64,000 nt of DNA from Tenebrio molitor (Eukaryota; Arthropoda; Insecta; Coleoptera; Tenebrionidae): NCBI RefSeq assembly GCF_963966145.1, contig NC_091047.1, positions 5,704,001 through 5,768,000 on the forward strand, written 5' to 3'. The notes below the pieces were generated by a model, which was given only the letters and a program-made list of their open reading frames with translations, did not search any database and was not told where the DNA came from. Shown here piece by piece: positions 15,001 through 27,500 of this stretch. Positions within the stretch are counted from its first letter, which is position 1; each line of letters begins with the position of its first letter. Both the position numbers and the translations under genes were made by a program.

Positions 15001-18000
15001 ATACAATAACTGACAGCAATTTGGTTCGAATCGGCGACAAAAAATTTTTGGAAAATAACCACGTACCCCCCCTTCTATATAATTTTCACTTCGGAAAATC
15101 ATTTAAACGCCCATAGCTCTCTTATTAAGCCACATATGGCAATGAATTTTGCATCGTTAGATTGCTCTTGTCAAGGCGCTTCTTCTGAGCCGAAAAAAAT
15201 TTACCTGGATTTTTCCGTTTTAGAGAAATTCGCAAAAAACCAAAAAATCCATATTTTTGCCTCCAACAGCAAAAAATGGGTTCAATGGCCGGAACTTTTA
15301 CTATACCTGAATTCAACTCATCCTATACAATAACTGACAGCAATTTGGTTCGAATCGGCGACAAAAAATTTTTGGAAAATAACCACGTACCCCACCTCTT
15401 CTATATAATTTTCACTTCGGAAAATCATTTAAACGCCCATAGCTCCCTTATTAAGCCACATATGACAATGAATTTTGCATCGTTGGATTGCTCTTGTCAA
15501 GGCGCTTCTTCTGAGCCGAAAAAAATTTACCTGGATTTTTCCGTTTTAGAGAAATTCGCAAAAAAACAAAAAATCCGTATTTTTGGCTCCCACAGCAAAA
15601 AATGAGTTCAATGGCCGGAACTTTTACTATACCTGAATTCAACTCAACCTATACAATAACTGAAAGCAATTTGGTTCGAATCGGGGAGAAGAAATTTTTG
15701 GAAAAAAACCATGTACTCCCCCCTTCTATCTAATTTTCACTTCGGAAAATCATTTACACGCCCATAGCTCCCTTATTAAGCCACATATGGCAATTAATTT
15801 TGCACCGTTGGATTGCTCTTGTCAAGGCGCTTCTTCTGAGCCGAAAAAAATTTACCTGTATTTTTCCGATCCAGAGAAATTCGCAAAAAACCAAAAAATC
15901 CATATTTTTGCCTCCAACATCAAAAAATGGGTTCAATGGCCGGAACTTTTACTATACCTGAATTCAACTCATCCTATACAATAACAGACAGCAATTTGGT
16001 TCGAATCGGCGACAAAAAATTTTTGGAAAATAACCACGTACCCCCCCCTTCTATATAATTTTCACTTCGGAAAATCATTTAAACGCCCATAGCTCCCTTA
16101 TTAAGCCACATATGGCAATGAATTTTGCATCGTTGGATTGCTCTTGTCAAGGCGCTTCTTCTGAGCCAAAAAAAATTTACCTGGATTTTTCCGTTTTAGA
16201 GAAATTCGCAAAAAACCAAAAAATCCATATTTTTGCCTCCAACAGCAAAAAATGGGTTCAATGGCCGGAACTTTTACTATACCTGAATTCAACTCATCCT
16301 ATACAATAACTGACAGCAATTTGGTTCGAATCGGCGACAAAAAATTTTTGGAAAATAACCACGTACCCCCCCCCTTCTATATAATTTTCACTTCGGAAAA
16401 TCATTTACACGCCCATAGCTCCCTTATTAAGCCACATATGGCAATGAATTTTGCATCGTTGGATTGCTCTTGTCAAGGCGCTTCTTCTGAGCCGAAAAAA
16501 ATTTACCTGGATTTTTCCGTTTTAGAGAAATTCGCAAAAAACCAAAAAATCCATATTTTTGCCTCCAAAGGCAAAAAATGGGTTCAATGGCCGGAACTTT
16601 TACTATACCTGAATTCAACTCATACAATACAATAACTGGCAGCAATTTGGTTCGAATCGGCGACAAAAAATTTTTGGAAAATAACCACGTACCCCCCCCC
16701 CCCCCCTTCTATCTAATTTTCACTTCGGAAAACCATTTAAACGCCCATAGCTCCCTTATTAAGCCACATATGGCAATGAATTTTGCATCGTTGGATTGCT
16801 CTTGTCAAGGCGCTTCTTCTGAGCCGAAAAAAATTTACCTGGATTTTTCCGTTTTAGAGAAATTCGCAAAAAACCAAAAAATCCATATTTTTGCCTCCAA
16901 AGGCAAAAAATGGGTTCAATGGCCGGAACTTTTACTATACCTGAATTCAACTCATACAATACAATAACTGGCGGCAATTTGGTTCGAATCGGCGACAAAA
17001 AATTTTTGGAAAATAACCACGTACCCCCCCCCCCCTTCTATCTAATTTTCACTTCGGAAAATCATTTAAACGCCCATAGCTCCCTTATTAAGCCACATAT
17101 GGCAATGAATTTTGCATCGTTAGATTGCTCTTGTCAAGGCGCTTCTTCTGAGCCGAAAAAAATTTACCTGGATTTTTCCGTTTTAGAGAAATTCGCAAAA
17201 AAACAAAAAATCCGTATTTTTGGCTCCCACAGCAAAAAATGAGTTCAATGGCCGGAACTTTTACTATACCTGAATTCAACTCATCCTATACAATAACTGA
17301 AAGCAATTTGGTTCGAATCGGGGAGAAGAAATTTTTGGAAAAAAACCATGTACTCCCCCCTTCTATCTAATTTTCACTTCGGAAAATCATTTACACGCCC
17401 ATAGCTCCCTTATTAAGCCACATATGGCAATTAATTTTGCACCGTTGGATTGCTCTTGTCAAGGCGCTTCTTCTGAACCGAAAAAAATTTACCTGTATTT
17501 TTCCGATCTAGAGAAATTCGCAAAAAACCAAAAAATCCATATTTTTGCCTCCAACAGCAAAAAATGGGTTCAATGGCCGGAACTTTTACTATACCTGAAT
17601 TCAACTCATCCTATACAATAACAGACAGCAATTTGGTTCGAATCGGCGACAAAAAATTTTTGGAAAATAACCACGTACCCCCCCCCTTCTATATAATTTT
17701 CACTTCGGAAAATCATTTAAACGCCCATAGCTCCCTTATTAAGCCACATATGGCAATGAATTTTGCATCGTTGGATTGCTCTTGTCAAGGCGCTTCTTCT
17801 GAGCCGAAAAAAATTTACCTGGATTTTTCCGTTTTAGAGAAATTCGCAAAAAACCAAAAAATCCATATTTTTGCCTCCAACAGCAAAAAATGGGTTCAAT
17901 GGCCGGAACTTTTACTATACCTGAATTCAACTCATCCTATACAATAACTGACAGCAATTTGGTTCGAATCGGCGACAAAAATTTTTTTGGAAAATAACCA

Positions 18001-19411
18001 CGTACCCCACCCTTCTATATAATTTTCACTTCGGAAAATCATTTAAACGCCCATAGCTCCCTTATTAAGCCACATATGGCAATGAATTTTGCACCGTTGG
18101 ATTGCTCTTGTCAAGGCGCTTCTTCTGAGCCGAAAAAAATTTACCTGGATTTTTCCGTTTTAGAGAAATTCGCAAAAAACCAAAAAATCCATATTTTTGC
18201 TTCCAACAGCAAAAAATGGGTTCAATGGCCGGAACTTTTACTATACCTGAATTCAACTCATCCTATACAATAACTGACAACAATTTGGTTCGAATCGGCG
18301 ACAAAAAATTTTTGGAAAATAACCACGTACCCCCCCCTTCTATATAATTTTCACTTCGGAAAATCATTTAAACGCCCATAGCTCCCTTATTAAGCCACAT
18401 ATGGCAATGAATTTTGCACCGTTGGATTGCTCTTGTCAAGGCGCTTCTTCTGAGCCGAAAAAAATTTACCTGGATTTTTCCGTTTTAGAGAAATTCGCAA
18501 AAAACCAAAAAATCCTTATTTTTGCCTCCAACAGCAAAAAATGGGTTCAATGGCCGGAACTTTTACTATACCTGAATTCAACTCATCCTATACAATAACT
18601 GACAGCAATTTGGTTCGAATCGGCGACAAAAAATTTTTGGAAAATAACCACGTACCCCCCTTCTATATAATTTTCACTTCGGAAAATTATTTAAACGCCC
18701 ATAGCTCCCTTATTAAGCCACATATGGCAATGAATTTTGCATCGTTGGATTGCTCTGGTCAAGGCGCTTCTTCTGAGCCGAAAAAAATTTACCTGGATTT
18801 TTCCGTTTTAGAGAAATTCGCAAAAAAACAAAAAATCCATATTTTTGCTTCCAACAGCAAAAAATGGGTTCAATGGCCGGAACTTTTACTATACCTGAAT
18901 TCAACTCATCCTATACAATAACTGACAGCAATTTGGTTCGAATCGGCGACAAAAAAATTTTGGAAAATAACCACGTACCCCCCCCCTTCTATATAATTTT
19001 CACTTCGGAAAATCATTTAAACGCCCATAGCTCCCTTATTAAGCCACATATGGCAATGAATTTTGCATCGTTGGATTGCTCTGGTCAAGGGGCTTCTTCT
19101 GAGCCGAAAAAAATTTACCTGGATTTTTCCGTTTTAGAGAAATTCGCAAAAAACCTAAAAATCCATATTTATGCCTCCAACAGAAAAAAATGAGTTCAAT
19201 GGTCGGAACTTTTACTATACCTGAATTCAACTCATCCTATACAATAACTGACAGCAATTTGGTTCGAATCGGGGAGAAGAAATTTTTGGAAAAAAACCAT
19301 GTACTCCCCCCTTCTATCTAATTTTCACTTCGGAAAATCATTTAAACGCCCATAGCTCCCTTATTAAGCCACATATGGCAATGAATTTTGCACCGTTGGA
19401 TTGCTCTTGTC
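1..19411. repeat. ~325 bp satellite DNA array, about 60 tandem monomers
   Basis: Head-to-tail monomers of 324-325 bp fill the first 19.4 kb. The landmark 'catatggcaatgaattttgc' recurs at 204, 529, 854, 1179, 1503 and so on to 19375, giving 60 occurrences with a mean period of 324.9 bp. The left end runs off the window. Monomers differ mostly by single substitutions, by C-run length (6 to about 14 C after 'cacgta') and by a 2 bp deletion in 'ccatatttttgcc'. Almost every unit holds CATATG, and most hold GAATTC, so digestion at those sites should give a 325 bp ladder. Short ORFs of 63-65 codons appear on both strands of nearly every monomer, but they follow from low divergence and are not supported as genes. 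This is typical heterochromatic or dispersed euchromatic satellite. I do not recognise the family. Confidence 0.97.
15451..19411. repeat. Diverged right edge of the satellite array
   Basis: Monomers from about 15450 onward carry many more substitutions than the interior. Examples are 'ttttggctcccacag' at about 15580 and 17220, 'cggggagaagaaattt' at about 15682, 17320 and 19270, and 'caattaattttgcaccg' at 15790 and 17427. The last unit starts at about 19375 and is cut off at 19411, where unrelated sequence begins. Greater divergence at an array edge is the known outcome of unequal crossing-over, which homogenises the centre but not the flanks. Confidence 0.85.
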
Positions 19412-20003
19412 GCCAAATCAGAAAATAAGTCCAATAGAATTTTTTTAACATTTTTTTGGCGTTTACGGTAATCTCTTCTACACCGTAGTGCACCGTTAAT
19501 ACGCCATTTTTGGGACACGCTGTATATGCATTATTATTAAATGGCCTTTTCGCATGTTGAAACAAGCCACGATGAAATGATTTCATTATTTGATGAGGCG
19601 CTAAAATACAAAGAAAAGATAAAGGCCGAGGGTAAAATATTAAAACGTACAAAAATATACTACTGTCGCATGAATTGTGTTGAAATATACAGATGTACTT
19701 AACGATTTTGACCTAATGTATTCCTGTTAGCATTTTATGTTGGATCTTATTGCGTAAGCAGTATTGCTTTAGAAAAAACTAAATAATGAATCAATTCTGG
19801 ATTTTACTTTTTTTCTGTTCAATTTTGATAATAACCAGTTAGTAGCTGCAACTGTAAAAGACATGATGTGACTATGGAATAGTCATTTTCATATGAGTAG
19901 CGCTGTCAGGTCAGGCCGACGTTTGAAGCACGAGGCGTTAGCCGAGTGATGCAAACCAGGCCGAATATTAAATACTTTTTTCCTGTTCGTTTGGGTAAAG
20001 TCT

Positions 20004-20153
20004 TAAAAATAGTAAATTCTTGTACGAGTTTTATAAGACGCTTGATTTTGACACGAATCGTTGGTTGGGGCACGACGAACGCAATGAGGAGTGCTCCAAC
20101 AGAACGAGTGTCACAGTGTGTCTTATAAAACGAGTGTAATATACTATTTTTTC
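20004..20153. repeat. Short palindromic (foldback) element
   Basis: The left arm 'acgagttttataagacgc' near 20025 is matched in inverted orientation by 'gtcttataaaacgagtgt' near 20122. Homology of the arms extends outward into 'aaatagtaaatt' and 'aatatactatttt'. The core between the arms is only about 60 bp. This is probably a tiny non-autonomous DNA transposon. I cannot identify a target-site duplication with confidence. Confidence 0.5.
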
Positions 20154-21089
20154 TATTTTGGTCGCATTAATTTTTTTTTCGTGACCCATTTCAGGTTCAA
20201 TTGTCATTTTCGTGACATAAAATCTGTTCTCTTATGATCAGAGCATGTCCACAGCTCCCAGGAAACTTCAGAAAATATCCCAGAAGACCAGTGTGCCACA
20301 GGAAAAGAAATAAAAACACCCAACATTTTAGAAAAAATTGTTAATGTTGATAATATTATTATAGACAAATTATTAATTTATTTGTTACTACGACAGCATT
20401 AACTTGCAAGTTTAGCTAGCAAGATTTAAGTTTATAAAGTTTATAAAGCAAAAGTAAACTTTGCTCGTAATTGTTTTAATTTATTTTTATCCATATCAAA
20501 GTTTGCCAGTAGAATCTTATCGCTAAACTCATAAACCTTAAATCTTGTTTTATAGTTTTCAAAATATTTGCAAACATCCAACATTTCCATCGAGAAAAAA
20601 AAACAAACAAAAAAAACCTATTGTAAAATTAAATAAAAATTTAAGTACATAATACTGTGTTTGATAATATAGGCGTAGGCGCTTCTTTTAGATAATTATT
20701 TCACAATATGTATATGTCAAAATGCCTGTCAAACCAAGCTGTCAAAAGTACTACCAACCTAGAATAAATAATGACAACCATTTATCGTCACACAAGTGGT
20801 TTCGGAGTTATAGCATTTTCGAACTGTCACAATTTGAAACATTTTTGTTGTCACGGTGAACAAAATTTGTTCTACGTAATTTCTTTTAATAAATAATCGA
20901 ATTCGCAGTAAAACATAATGTTTTCTTCTTATCTGACAATCATTTCAATTACTCAGTCCAAAGAACGAAATAAAACATTCTTTGTTGTCTAACAAACGAA
21001 CGAAACGCAACGTCCTTGAGATTCATAGACGTCTCAACCTTAACCTCCATAGATGCCGCGTCCTGGACATCCATAGATGTCTCTAAGCA

Positions 21090-21412
21090 GTAGCTACTCC
21101 AAGATTGGTAGAACTGACTAATTTGTATATTAGGTTGCCTCGTTGCCATTTAAAACAATAGATTGAATTTTTTCCCCCCGCAAAAGTTACTCGTGACGTC
21201 ATAATACACTAAACTTTTACTACAGAGTCTGTCGATCACGCATTAGGTGTTCCCTCAGTGGAATAAAACGCAAAAAACCACCCAATAAACCCCACGGAGC
21301 TTATAAACCTTGGGTTCTATTCTATACGTCACGAGTTTCTTTTCCCCCCGGCCCGCAATTTTCAACGAGGCAACCTAATACAAATTAGTCAGTTCTACCA
21401 ACCTTGAGCTAC
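21090..21412. mobile_element. 323 bp MITE with ~50 bp terminal inverted repeats
   Basis: The left arm at 21090-21145 contains 'ggtagaactgactaattt' and ends in 'gcctcgttg'. It is matched in reverse complement by the right arm at 21363-21412, with only small indels. The internal part has C-runs and two oppositely oriented 'actcgtgacgt' stretches. There is no coding capacity. It sits about 150 bp upstream of the first cyclase start codon, and no equivalent is visible upstream of the second cyclase gene. Confidence 0.8.
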
Positions 21413-21562
21413 TCTAGATATTTGTATCCGACCCAGCCATGAACCTGAATCCTTGTTTGTTTCAAAATTTTTGCGTCAAATGTCATTTTGATTCTTTTGC
21501 CGCTTTATTTGGCACTATTTTTCACATTTTTCTTTACTGGATTCCTAAAAAAATCCGCCAAG

Positions 21563-24500
21563 ATGATGGAAGGACGTGAGTTGTCTCAAACCAAAAATCT
21601 TTCCTACTACAAAAGATGTAGTGAATCAGATGGGGCAAGAGGAATACATCTGGGCCATGCGGACCAGCGCCTACAGAGAATCCGACTCGGAGCTGTGGAA
21701 GGACAGACGCTCCGTCAGCCGCACCCAATTTCCACCGAAGTCCAAGAGCTTAGTGGACTCTTCCATCGGCGACCGTCAGACCAAGGTGATGGCGTCTCTT
21801 GTCCCCGACGAAGTCATCTACAACGTAGACGACTACAGCCACAGACAGTACGACGCCTGTTTCCTCTTCGGTGACGTCTCAGGTAACGACATCAAGGACC
21901 CAGTGCTGCTCTACTCCACCTCTTCAGGTTTCACCGAACTGTGCGAAAAATACACCAAGACTGGCATCTCGGGCCCGTCGCGGATGACCCAAGTACTGAA
22001 CAAGTACCTGGGCTCTATGGTGCAAGAAGTCTTGGGACACAACGGCGACGTGTTGAAGTTTTCCGGTGATGCTTTCCTCGCCATGTTCAAACAAACAGAA
22101 TCCGACACCATGTGCGACGTCGTCCACGAAGCCATGGACAGCGCTCTGGTCATCCAGAAGAACTACGGCTCGTACCTGACAGATGTAGGGGTCGTGATCA
22201 GAGGTACTCCACTTTCCTTTTATTTCCCGATACTCTAAGAGTGGGTTGAAGTGAAACTGGCGATATCTGCGGGTTTGGTCACGTTCGCACTGATCGGCAA
22301 CAAGACCACGTCCCATTACGTGGTGGTGGGGAAGCCCATATGGGACGTGAAAGCCGCCGAGAGCATCAGCAGCGCTGGCGACATAGTGGTGGCGCCAGCC
22401 GCATGGCACTACGTCAACACCAACGACTACCTCTTCAAGGAGATGCCGGACAACATCCACATCAAACTCCTCGGTGTGGGTCCGAACTGGCGAAGCGTGC
22501 AGAAAAACGTACGCCAGCAGAAACCACAAATCCTCTTAGATGACGGAAGCATCTACGACGAGTCCTCAGAAAGCGACCCCGGGAGTGACATGACGACGCA
22601 AGATGGCGGCTTCGATGAGTTTTCTTGTGAGTCAGATGTCCAGATCGCAACCAGACTAATCTGCAGATGTTTGCAGTGAGACCAGCAGTGAATCTGGCTG
22701 CCAGACTCAAGATCAAAGAACCTCTGAGGAGATTCATCATCACTCCTGTGATGAAGAGCATCGACATGGACGAACCCTTTGAGTATTTGACCGAGATGAG
22801 GCAAGCTGTGATCGTTTTCATCAACGTGATCTCCTTCAAGCTCCAGACAGAGGAGACTGTCATTCTGGCCGACCATACGTACAAGACCGTTTGCAGGTTC
22901 TTTCCACCTCGACAGTCGACTCTTTTTAAACCGGTGTTGCAGCATAGTTGACAAGATGAAGGGCTGCGTCAACAAGGTCTCGCTCTTTGACAAAGATCTC
23001 ATGTTTGTGGTGATTTTTGGGCTGCGTGGTCTCAAGCACGAGTTGGAGTGTCAAGTGGCCTTGAAGTGTGCCAGAGAATGTCATGATGAAATTAACAAAT
23101 TGACGGGAGTCCTGTCGACTTCGATTGGAGTCACCACAGGTGCTGCAAAATCGAGAAAGTTGTTGGGAAAGATTTGAAGGGGATTGCTTACAGGCAAAAC
23201 TTATTGTGGAGTTTTTGGTCACACTCTTCGGCGGGAGTATACTGTTATTAGTCTCATTGTGAATAAAGCTGCACGATTGATGGTAGCCTATAAGAACAAG
23301 GTGACCTGCGACAGAGAAACCTTCTTGCACAGCAAACTAGAAGCGCGGCATTTTATTCTGCAAGAGCATAAAGCTCTCAAGGGGATATCCCATGCTGGGC
23401 CCGTCTACGAATTCAGAGAAGCTGAGACGTAAACAGATTGTTTTCTTAGTTAATAGAGTTAATAAGCGTCTATGGAGGCAAGTCCATAGACGCAAAACTC
23501 CTCGGATTGATGTAGTTTTGCTTTAAATGACTCATTGTTTTGTTGGATCTAGAGACCATGACAAAATCAGGAGGATAAACGCGTGTCCCATGTTGGGCCG
23601 AACGGAAAAACTGAAGATGTACGAACGCATCCTGCACCACTGCCTTCGCGCCTCGAGCATCAACGAGCAACAGTACAAGATGATGCTGATAAAAGGCGAA
23701 GCTCGTCAGGGGAAAACGCGCATCTTGGACGAAATCGTCTACGTAACTCCGGCGAATGTGGCGGTCAACAGTTTCATCTTAACCGAAAGGGATCGAAAGG
23801 TAATCGTTGTTGTTGTTGGAATCACCCAAAGAAGATTTTGCTTCAAGATACCGTACCAGACCATGAGACTGATCTTCAGTCAGCCTCTCTCGCTGACAAC
23901 AGAGTCGTCGATCAAAGAGAAAGAACAGAAGATCTTGACGTTGCTGAGGAAGATACAAGTTCCGGATTTGCTTTGCGTCTTGAACAACATGTTCGGGGTC
24001 AACTTTAAGAAGTCCGAGTTGTATCTGTCCCTGAGCGAGAGCGAGAGGAAGCTGGCTTTGAGGAAGATGATCAAACAGTTGTGTTACGCCGTACGACGCA
24101 AGATTTTTGCCCCAAAATACTTTTACTGACGCATTGTTCCGTAGTGCTTCGTCAAAATGTGGGTCCTTGCAATCGACGATTGCGAGTTCATGGACGACGA
24201 ATCGTGGGAGCTTTTGGACACTCTTTTTGAAATCAGGTACGTTCTGGTGGTCACTACCATGGGACGGGACAAGCTTCTGAAATCGGTCCATTCTATAAAA
24301 GTTATGCAAGACGCAAGGGTCAAAGTGGTACATCTGAAGGCGATAGAACGGTGGTACTTGGGAGCTATTGCTTGTCAGATGTTGGACGTGTACGGTTTGT
24401 CTCCAGAGCTGGAAAAGTGAGTTGGGGGGGGTTGTCCAGAAGGGATTTCATTCGACGATTTGTAGCGCCATCCAGACTAGGAGTAATGGCAATCCAGGGT

Positions 24501-27500
24501 GGATCGAGAGCTTCCTGATAAGTTTGTTGCAAGATGGGGGACTGTACATCATAGAAGCTAATCTGACACAGATCAACGACCTCGGCTTGGTCTGTCCTCC
24601 TCTTTACATGATGGCGAGGTCTCTGGATTCTATCCTGCAAACTTTTTTTCCAATTTGGGAGTTGCAGGATCACGAGGGAAGAAAGTATCAAGTGGCAACA
24701 CATAATGGAGGAGAGGAGGAGGTCTATGGATTCGATGGTGGAACAAGACGACTGGAAAAGATACATCGACAGCTGTCGAGTACTGAGTACCAAGCACTGT
24801 CTTGCTTACTTTTCGTAACGCTTTTGCTCACCAGGACAGCTACTTGAACGTCACCATCAGAGAACAAATGGAAGACATGTCCAGAGGGGGGACAGTACCG
24901 GTCTGCGTGATCTCCCCCAATTTCCACGTCGGAGACGAAGAAGCAGAGCTGTCGGTGGACGCCATCATTCTAAAAACCTTCGATTCGCTCAACTTCTTCG
25001 AGCAGCTGTTGGTGAAGTGTAGCGCCATCTTGGGCGACCAGTTCCTCAGAGACATGTTGTTGTACGTGATGTCGGCGACATCGCCAAGAAAAGCAGCTCT
25101 GGGTGCGCTCACCTCACGTCACCTTCACATCTAACTGTTGTTCCGCAGCCGTCAAGAAACTCTTCGAAATCAGAGTGCTCAGCTGCGCCAAAGGTGACTT
25201 CCTCGAGGGAGGTATGAGCATCTACAGGGAGAGACTGATCAATCCGAACGAAGAGTACTTGGTGTGTCAGTGCAAAGGCATCAAGATTGACGGTAGGTGC
25301 GGTCACAGCTGTCCCGGTACTGACTGAGTACTTTCAGAGAATTGCGCCGACCTGCCTCGGTACGCCTCTTGCGGGTACTTGCAGTTCCGGTCGTCGTTGT
25401 TCCGCGAGATCACTTACAACTTGTTGACCGACAACCAGAAGAAGGAGTTCCACCAGAGGGCGATCAGGTACCTCGAGAGGGAAACTCGCAAGTGCAAGTC
25501 GTGCGGGAACGGGTACTTCGACCACATCTTGGGCGCCAAGCACGACAAGGTTTGTGATAGTCCTGTTTTGGGGTTGTAATCACGGTTTGGCAGAACTTCT
25601 TGAGGGCCAGAGACAAGGCGAAGGCGACCTCCTCCGAGATGACTTCCTACGAGACGATCAGCGTGAGTCGCAAGACTTCAAGCCACAGCATGTCCCAGCA
25701 GTCCAGCGGCGGAGGTCGGAAGAGAGGAATGTACGACGACAAGTCCATCGCTTCGTACCCCAGCCAGATCTACGGGGAGAACAAGGGTTGGAGGTACTCT
25801 TTTCCAGGCGAAATCTCACCCTTGAGTTGTAGGCGAGAAAGCGTATCGAGCCTGTTTAGGAATCTCCATCATCAACAAACTGAAAAACAGTTTCTCTCTG
25901 GCGCGGGCGTTCTCGACCGAAGACTTCACCGACTGCCAGTGCCAGCTGATCTTGAGTACCACTTACGCGCAACTGATGGAGCACTGCCTGGGCGCGAGCG
26001 AGTTGAACAAGCTGATCGAAGCGATGCTGGAATACGCGTACGTTTGTATCGTCTCTCGCAACATTCCTCTCGCCTTGAGAATCTTGAGCGAAGCCTTGGG
26101 GCAGCTGAAGTACAAGCTGAAGAACAAGGCGGAACTGCCTTGGAAGGCGTCGCTCACCCGCGGCAAGATCTACACTCTGCAGGGCTTCTGCAGGATGGAA
26201 CAGGGACATTTCGAAGATGCCATGCGGAGCCTCCACAGGTCCTTGCGCGAGTACGGGTTAACCTTCCCCAGAGGGTTTCCCAGGAGGATGAAGACGTGCG
26301 CGTTCAATTTCAAGCAACTGTTTGGACTCTACGTCTTTCCCAACACCCTGATGAAGCACCTGAACCACTGGGAGACAGTTTTTGCCAACAACCTCGCCGA
26401 GTGTTTGTCGTATCTCTGCACGTTGTACATTGTAGGTGAGGAAAGAGGTCGAGAAACGTTTGCGAGTCAGTTGTTTTAGATTAAAAAGCAGTGGAAGAAC
26501 GCCGAGTTGGCTGCGACTTGGGCCTTGGCCAAATCCTACAGCTCTTTCAGTGATTTCCAGATAATCTGCAAGACCAATGCCAATATGATTCTTGTGGCGC
26601 AACATTCACAAAAGTGGGGCTTGTGCACGGCTCTAGAGGTGCACTCGTTGCGACTGTGCCATCTGAAGAGAGACGCCCTCGATGCTGAAGATCTTCAGTG
26701 TGTTGCTAGATTGTACGGAGTCATTTTTTGCTCCAGGTAAAAACTCTTCCAAAACGACAAATGTTGTGAAATCTGTTCGTCCAGGTTGTTCCGTTCAGAA
26801 ATGGAGAAGGCCATCCAGATGGGTTACATCGTTTTGAGGTTATGCACTTCTATCCGCGCTGTTAAAATCATACTTCCTCTGCTTCCGCTCTTGCTTCAGA
26901 GCCTCCTGGTAGGAAAACACTTTGCTAACGCTTACTCGATCCTCCAAGACTTGGAGTACTTTGCCGAAGAGGATTCGGACAGCTCAGGTGAAACATTTTG
27001 ATCACTCGAGTCGTAAACTAGATCGTTTGCAATTAAAGGAAAGGTGTGGTACTTCTCGTTGTGTATTGGTCTGCAACTGGAGACTGGATATTCCGTGGTT
27101 TCGTACCACTCGTGCGAGTACTTTTACCAAGTGGAAGGTGAGCGCTGGGTAACCATCAGAGACCCCGACGCCAGAAAGCGATTTTATACCGTGATGTGGT
27201 TATGGTAAGAGGTTCGTCTTTCAAGGGTATCAATCAGTACCACCGTATCGTAGGTGCGTGAGAAACGAGAAGTGGGAGGCGGCGTCTCTCTGGTGTCTCA
27301 AGACTGGAAACTTCTTGGTCCTTACAGAAAACGACTCTCTTGCCAACAAAATCACAGCTTTGTACTTGTTGGAGGGATTGATCGTGTTTCTGGTGAATAA
27401 ACTGGACAAGCGCAACATCGAGGCAGTTCTCAGGGCCGAGTACGAGATTAAGTTTTTGTTCACGGCAATTGAAAAGGCTGCGAGAACCACAAGGATGATT

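Larger units (their letters stand above)
19412..21562. other. Intergenic spacer between satellite and first cyclase gene
   Basis: AT-rich DNA with no convincing coding region. Around 19510-19540 the strand-reversed motif 'tatacagcgtgtccc' resembles the end of an insect transposable element. Two inverted-repeat elements, at 20004-20153 and 21090-21412, are listed separately. The last 150 bases must hold the promoter of the first cyclase gene, but I see no clear TATA box or initiator. The spacer 20154-21089 holds nothing I can name beyond short A/T runs and a few imperfect repeats of 'ccatagatg' near 21040-21080. Confidence 0.6.

Noticed and set aside
193..19230. Dozens of 63-133 codon ORFs in the satellite as a gene family
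   Set aside because: They occur on both strands of the same monomer, have no splice or promoter context, and are explained by repetition of one nearly invariant sequence.
1..19411. CRISPR-like regular array
   Set aside because: Units are contiguous 325 bp repeats with no unique spacers, in a eukaryotic genome.
1..19411. CENP-B box in the monomer
   Set aside because: The best candidate, 'ggttcgaatcggcgac', lacks the required A and CGGG positions, so a centromere role is not supported by this motif.
19338..19652. 104-codon - strand ORF crossing the satellite edge
   Set aside because: It is half satellite and half transposon-end-like sequence, with no recognisable protein domain.
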